Shown here one piece after another: positions 61,333-64,000 of a DNA stretch of 64,000 nucleotides. The notes under the pieces are model-generated. The model searched no databases. It was not told the DNA's origin and saw nothing but the letters and a program-made list of their open reading frames with translations. Source of the DNA: Parabacteroides sp. TM07-1AC (GTDB lineage: Bacteria > Bacteroidota > Bacteroidia > Bacteroidales > Tannerellaceae); assembly GCF_003480915.1 (NCBI RefSeq), contig NZ_QUKD01000013.1, forward strand, positions 62,001-126,000, read 5' to 3'. Within the stretch, counting starts at the first letter, position 1. Each line of letters begins with the position of its first letter. Made by a program: the position numbers and the translations under genes.

Positions 61333-62592
61333 CTACTTTTGACTACCATGCAGCATTCGTTGCATCTTCATATACCGATATTGTTTTATGATCAGTTTCC
61401 GGCTACGCAGAATCTGATATCTGTAAATCATGCATGCGGTAATAAAATAAACGCCTGCCTGTATCCACAGCGTACGATATTCGTGAGCGACTTCATTCAA
61501 AGTGGCTCCTGCCGTATTAATACGGATAAATCCTTGTATACCCGGAGTTGAAGGGAAAAGATAGCCTACTGCCTTCCAGTACGGAGGAATCGCTTCCTTG
61601 GGCCAGGAAACACCCGAGATAAACAACAGGATCACCGAGGTAAAAACAAAAACAAGCATCGGCGACTCACGGCTGGTCATAAACCCGGATAACGTCATCG
61701 ACAAAAAGATGGAGGCGAACAGATAAGGCAGAACAAACAGCATGACCGTCCACGGCTCACCCACCTGCGGCAATGAGAATAACTTCGGTACCACTCCTAA
61801 AGCCCAGATACAAACGACTACGTATAGCAACAGATAAGTAAGCGATTTACCGAATACGATACGCAACGTCCCGTTAAAATGACGGCTGACCGGCACCAGG
61901 CTGTGAAAACGGTTCTTTTCGCGTGCAGTTCCTCCCAACATACCGATCCCCAGGATCAATGTTTGCTGGATAACCAAAATCAAGATAGCCGGGACAAGAA
62001 AGCTGGCAAAGCCATTTTGCGAATTGAACAGGGCTACCGATTCATACGGAATAGGATTGATCGTAATCTTCTCCTGCTCTATCGTCGACGACGGGTTATT
62101 CTGTGCCCGGAGTTCCTTGCCTATTTCAAACGAAACTTCGGTTGTTGCCAACAGGAAAGCCTTATAAAACAGCAACGCACTCATGTCGCAATAAAGCGAA
62201 ACAGTCGCTTGCTTTCCTTTATGTATGTCTTTACTGAACTCACCGGGAAAATACAATATCCCGTATGCTTTTTTCTCATCCAGCATCCGTTTTGCCTCCT
62301 CCATATCCGCACATACAGCGACCACCTTCACGTCGGCTGTCGCATCTACCTTACGGATATATTCTCGGCTCAGATATGAATCCGACTGGTCCACAACAAC
62401 CATTTTGGCATTGTGCACCACTTCGTTGTTATAGATAAAAGCATACAAAAGCGGATAGACGAACGGGACCAGGAAGAAAAAGATCATGACTCCCGAGTCT
62501 TTGAAGACATTCTTCAACTCGTCTCTCCAGATAAAAAAGGTATCCTGAATGCCTTCTTTGATTATATATCGTAAACGATGTTCTCTTTTCAT
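61333..62592 (-). CDS. ABC-2 type transporter permease, second of pair
   Basis: 419 residues. N-terminal helix ('VMIFFFLVPFVYPLLYAFIY'), an extracytoplasmic domain (~55-200; 'VVVDQSDSYLSREYIRKVDATADVKVV'), then five C-terminal helices ('FASFLVPAILILVIQQTLILGIGML', 'VFTSVILLFISGVSWPKEAIPPYWKAVGYLFPSTPGIQGFIR'). YhhJ/YbhR-type drug or lipid exporter component. 11 bases after the sister permease. Confidence 0.93.
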   Translation of the reverse strand: MKREHRLRYIIKEGIQDTFFIWRDELKNVFKDSGVMIFFFLVPFVYPLLYAFIYNNEVVHNAKMVVVDQSDSYLSREYIRKVDATADVKVVAVCADMEEAKRMLDEKKAYGILYFPGEFSKDIHKGKQATVSLYCDMSALLFYKAFLLATTEVSFEIGKELRAQNNPSSTIEQEKITINPIPYESVALFNSQNGFASFLVPAILILVIQQTLILGIGMLGGTAREKNRFHSLVPVSRHFNGTLRIVFGKSLTYLLLYVVVCIWALGVVPKLFSLPQVGEPWTVMLFVLPYLFASIFLSMTLSGFMTSRESPMLVFVFTSVILLFISGVSWPKEAIPPYWKAVGYLFPSTPGIQGFIRINTAGATLNEVAHEYRTLWIQAGVYFITACMIYRYQILRSRKLIIKQYRYMKMQRMLHGSQK

Positions 62593-62603
62593 TACTTTCT
62601 GTT

Positions 62604-63782
62604 TTACGGAATATACTTAAAGTACAGCAATGCATTCTTGAGATGTTTCCCGATCAGGAACGGCAAGATCAGAAAGCCCGTCAACCACAGATACTCCGTC
62701 CATGAATAAAACAAGTCTCTCCCATTCAATGCCTGATCCACATAGATCAGGAAATAATGACGCAGGGGGAACAGGGTACTTAATGCCTGCAAGGTCGGAT
62801 CCATTCCCAAAACCGGGAAAGAAAAACCGACAATAGAAAAGGCAATCATCCCGAACAAACTGGCAAAACTCAGACCCAGACGTAAAGTCGGTAATGCTCC
62901 GATCATAAATACGCCTACCGCCTGCGAAGCAATAACCAGCAGGAACAAAGCTGCGACCATCGGCATCCATCCGCTATTCAACGGAAAGGCATTGAAGCCG
63001 TATAAGGCAGAACTACACAACAGCGCTATTACCGTGAAGATAACTGTCTGCGGCAGAAGTTTCCCCAACAGGCTTATTGTAAACGAGTTGCCTCCGGTCT
63101 GCAGCCACTGGCGGGCAGTCGAGTATTTCAGTTCCGTTCCGATACTGAAAACCGTCACCAAAAAGATCATCAACTGAAGCATCCCCGGCAAAATCGTATT
63201 ATTCAGATAAACGGAATAGTTCAGCCAGGGATTACCGAGTGCATGCGTATCAACCACTACCGGCTGAAGCTGTCCCATGATCTGGTCAGTCGTATATCCT
63301 TTCGCCAGTCCGGTCTGCAAACCGACTGAAGCACCCGCCAGAACAGACATGGTCTTCATATCCCTGAAAAGCAAGGACGCTGCGATCAGATATGTCCCGT
63401 TCGTATAAAAGGACAAGGTAGGCTGTTTGCCCGTAGTTGCTTCCACGGCAAAATCTTTCGGTATATAGAAAATACCATACACATTTCCTTTTTGCATTTC
63501 CCGGCGTGCATCGTCGAACGTGGCAGTCTTATAGACCACTTCAGTCTGCTCGAAAGCATCCAGCTGCCGGATCAGGTTGCGGGAAGTAGCAGAGCCATCC
63601 ATGTCGACCACGGCGATCGGCAAATTGGTCGGCAACCCCTCCTGCATCAGTGACAGGAAGAAGACGACACAAAGAACCGGAGCGATCAGCATACAGAAGA
63701 AATAGATCGGCTTCGATGTCAGCCGCTGCATCTCCCGCTTCGCCACATTCCAGATACTATGTAAACTCTGCTTCAATGTCAT
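62604..63782 (-). CDS. ABC-2 type transporter permease, first of pair
   Basis: 392 residues, same architecture ('PIYFFCMLIAPVLCVVFFLSLM', 'VVDMDGSATSRNLIRQLDAFEQTEVVYKT', 'YGIFYIPKDFAVEATTGKQPTLSFYTNG'). Probably a heterodimer with the downstream permease. Its ATG overlaps the end of the HlyD gene. No ATPase gene lies in view; it would be further upstream, outside the window, or separate. Confidence 0.93.
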   Translation of the reverse strand: MTLKQSLHSIWNVAKREMQRLTSKPIYFFCMLIAPVLCVVFFLSLMQEGLPTNLPIAVVDMDGSATSRNLIRQLDAFEQTEVVYKTATFDDARREMQKGNVYGIFYIPKDFAVEATTGKQPTLSFYTNGTYLIAASLLFRDMKTMSVLAGASVGLQTGLAKGYTTDQIMGQLQPVVVDTHALGNPWLNYSVYLNNTILPGMLQLMIFLVTVFSIGTELKYSTARQWLQTGGNSFTISLLGKLLPQTVIFTVIALLCSSALYGFNAFPLNSGWMPMVAALFLLVIASQAVGVFMIGALPTLRLGLSFASLFGMIAFSIVGFSFPVLGMDPTLQALSTLFPLRHYFLIYVDQALNGRDLFYSWTEYLWLTGFLILPFLIGKHLKNALLYFKYIP

Positions 63783-64000
63783 AATATTTCGTTTCCTTTT
63801 TTCTTCATTACAACAGACATTCCGGGACGCAGGTCAGCTATTTTCTCCTGCGGACGAGCACGTACCTCGAAAGTCTTGGAATCGAACTGTCCGGTTGTCT
63901 TCGTCGCTTTCCAGGCGGCATACGATCCCATGTCTTTCAGATAATATACCTTCAGTTTCACAGGCTTATTGTCGAGTGCAGGTATGAAAGCATTCAGTTC
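63779..64000 (-). CDS. HlyD/EmrA-type membrane fusion protein, C-terminal part
   Basis: 73 residues visible, frame open to the right edge (first visible residues ELNAFIPALDNKPVKLKVYY). The segment 'DMGSYAAWKATKTTGQFDSKTFEVRARP' and the 'LRPGMSVVMKKK' turn are the conserved C-terminal beta domain of HlyD periplasmic adaptors. Partner of the two ABC-2 permeases, with a TolC-like channel expected outside the window. Confidence 0.9.
   Translation of the reverse strand, partial: ELNAFIPALDNKPVKLKVYYLKDMGSYAAWKATKTTGQFDSKTFEVRARPQEKIADLRPGMSVVMKKKGNEIL

Overview
The window is a Bacteroidales chromosome segment, most like Parabacteroides or a close relative. Evidence: promoters carry the Bacteroidetes -7 box TAnnTTTG, Shine-Dalgarno sites are mostly absent, the protein families are typical of gut Bacteroidales (bifunctional fucokinase Fkp, DUF4494, DUF6078, BT4734-type VapE, TonB receptor, Na+ methylmalonyl-CoA decarboxylase operon) and an Mpi-like serine invertase sits beside a capsule locus. 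No rRNA, tRNA, CRISPR array or complete insertion sequence was seen.

Layout. 1-7704: distal end of a capsule/exopolysaccharide operon (Wzy-like polymerase cut by the left edge, GT4, WecG/TagA-type transferase, WecB, Wza-like SLBB export protein, Wzz), meeting fkp on the other strand. 10808-11410: Mpi-like invertase. 12025-21361: housekeeping genes (ndk, DUF4494, YggS, DHOD-like, MarR plus a CoA-disulfide-reductase/rhodanese/TusA/DsrE fusion, DUF3472 lipoprotein, serS, NlpC/P60 lipoprotein). 21610-29576: accessory island with a coupled PD-(D/E)XK-like plus beta-CASP metallo-beta-lactamase pair, a cytoplasmic zinc-ribbon/LRR protein, a WYL pseudogene, a 22-bp hairpin array, DUF6078 and two AAA ATPases. 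29577-35456: FtsX-type ABC transporter divergent from an NtrC/histidine-kinase pair, with a readable sigma-54 promoter and candidate enhancer sites between. 35534-46884: L27/L21, an MBL hydrolase, a nitroreductase/DUF2520/KdsC/Maf operon, a TonB receptor and the mce-mmdA-OadG-BCCP-OadB operon for propionate formation. 46999-52037: a 43-aa membrane peptide, an HU-like plus VapE primase-helicase pair flanked by oppositely oriented short iterons, and a second AAA/PD-(D/E)XK ATPase. 52039-59298: core genes tsaB, yicC, gmk, a 59-aa membrane peptide, nadD, lysS, gpsA, pgi. 59551-64000: HAD phosphatase, TIM-barrel lipoprotein and an ABC-2/HlyD efflux operon running off the right edge.

Two things stand out. 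First, at least seven spacers or gene ends carry small repeat islands, each with its own private word. Four share a 22-23 bp period (2282-2360, 25687-25816, 49892-49943, 59368-59459). Three use 7-8 bp words arranged as inverted blocks (42160-42260, 52740-52897 and the two flanks of the HU/VapE pair). Some reach into coding ends or promoters. Second, the coupled nuclease-like/beta-CASP pair at 21610-23834 and the iteron-bounded HU/VapE unit are the best candidates for undescribed systems. All family assignments come from reading motifs; no database search was run.
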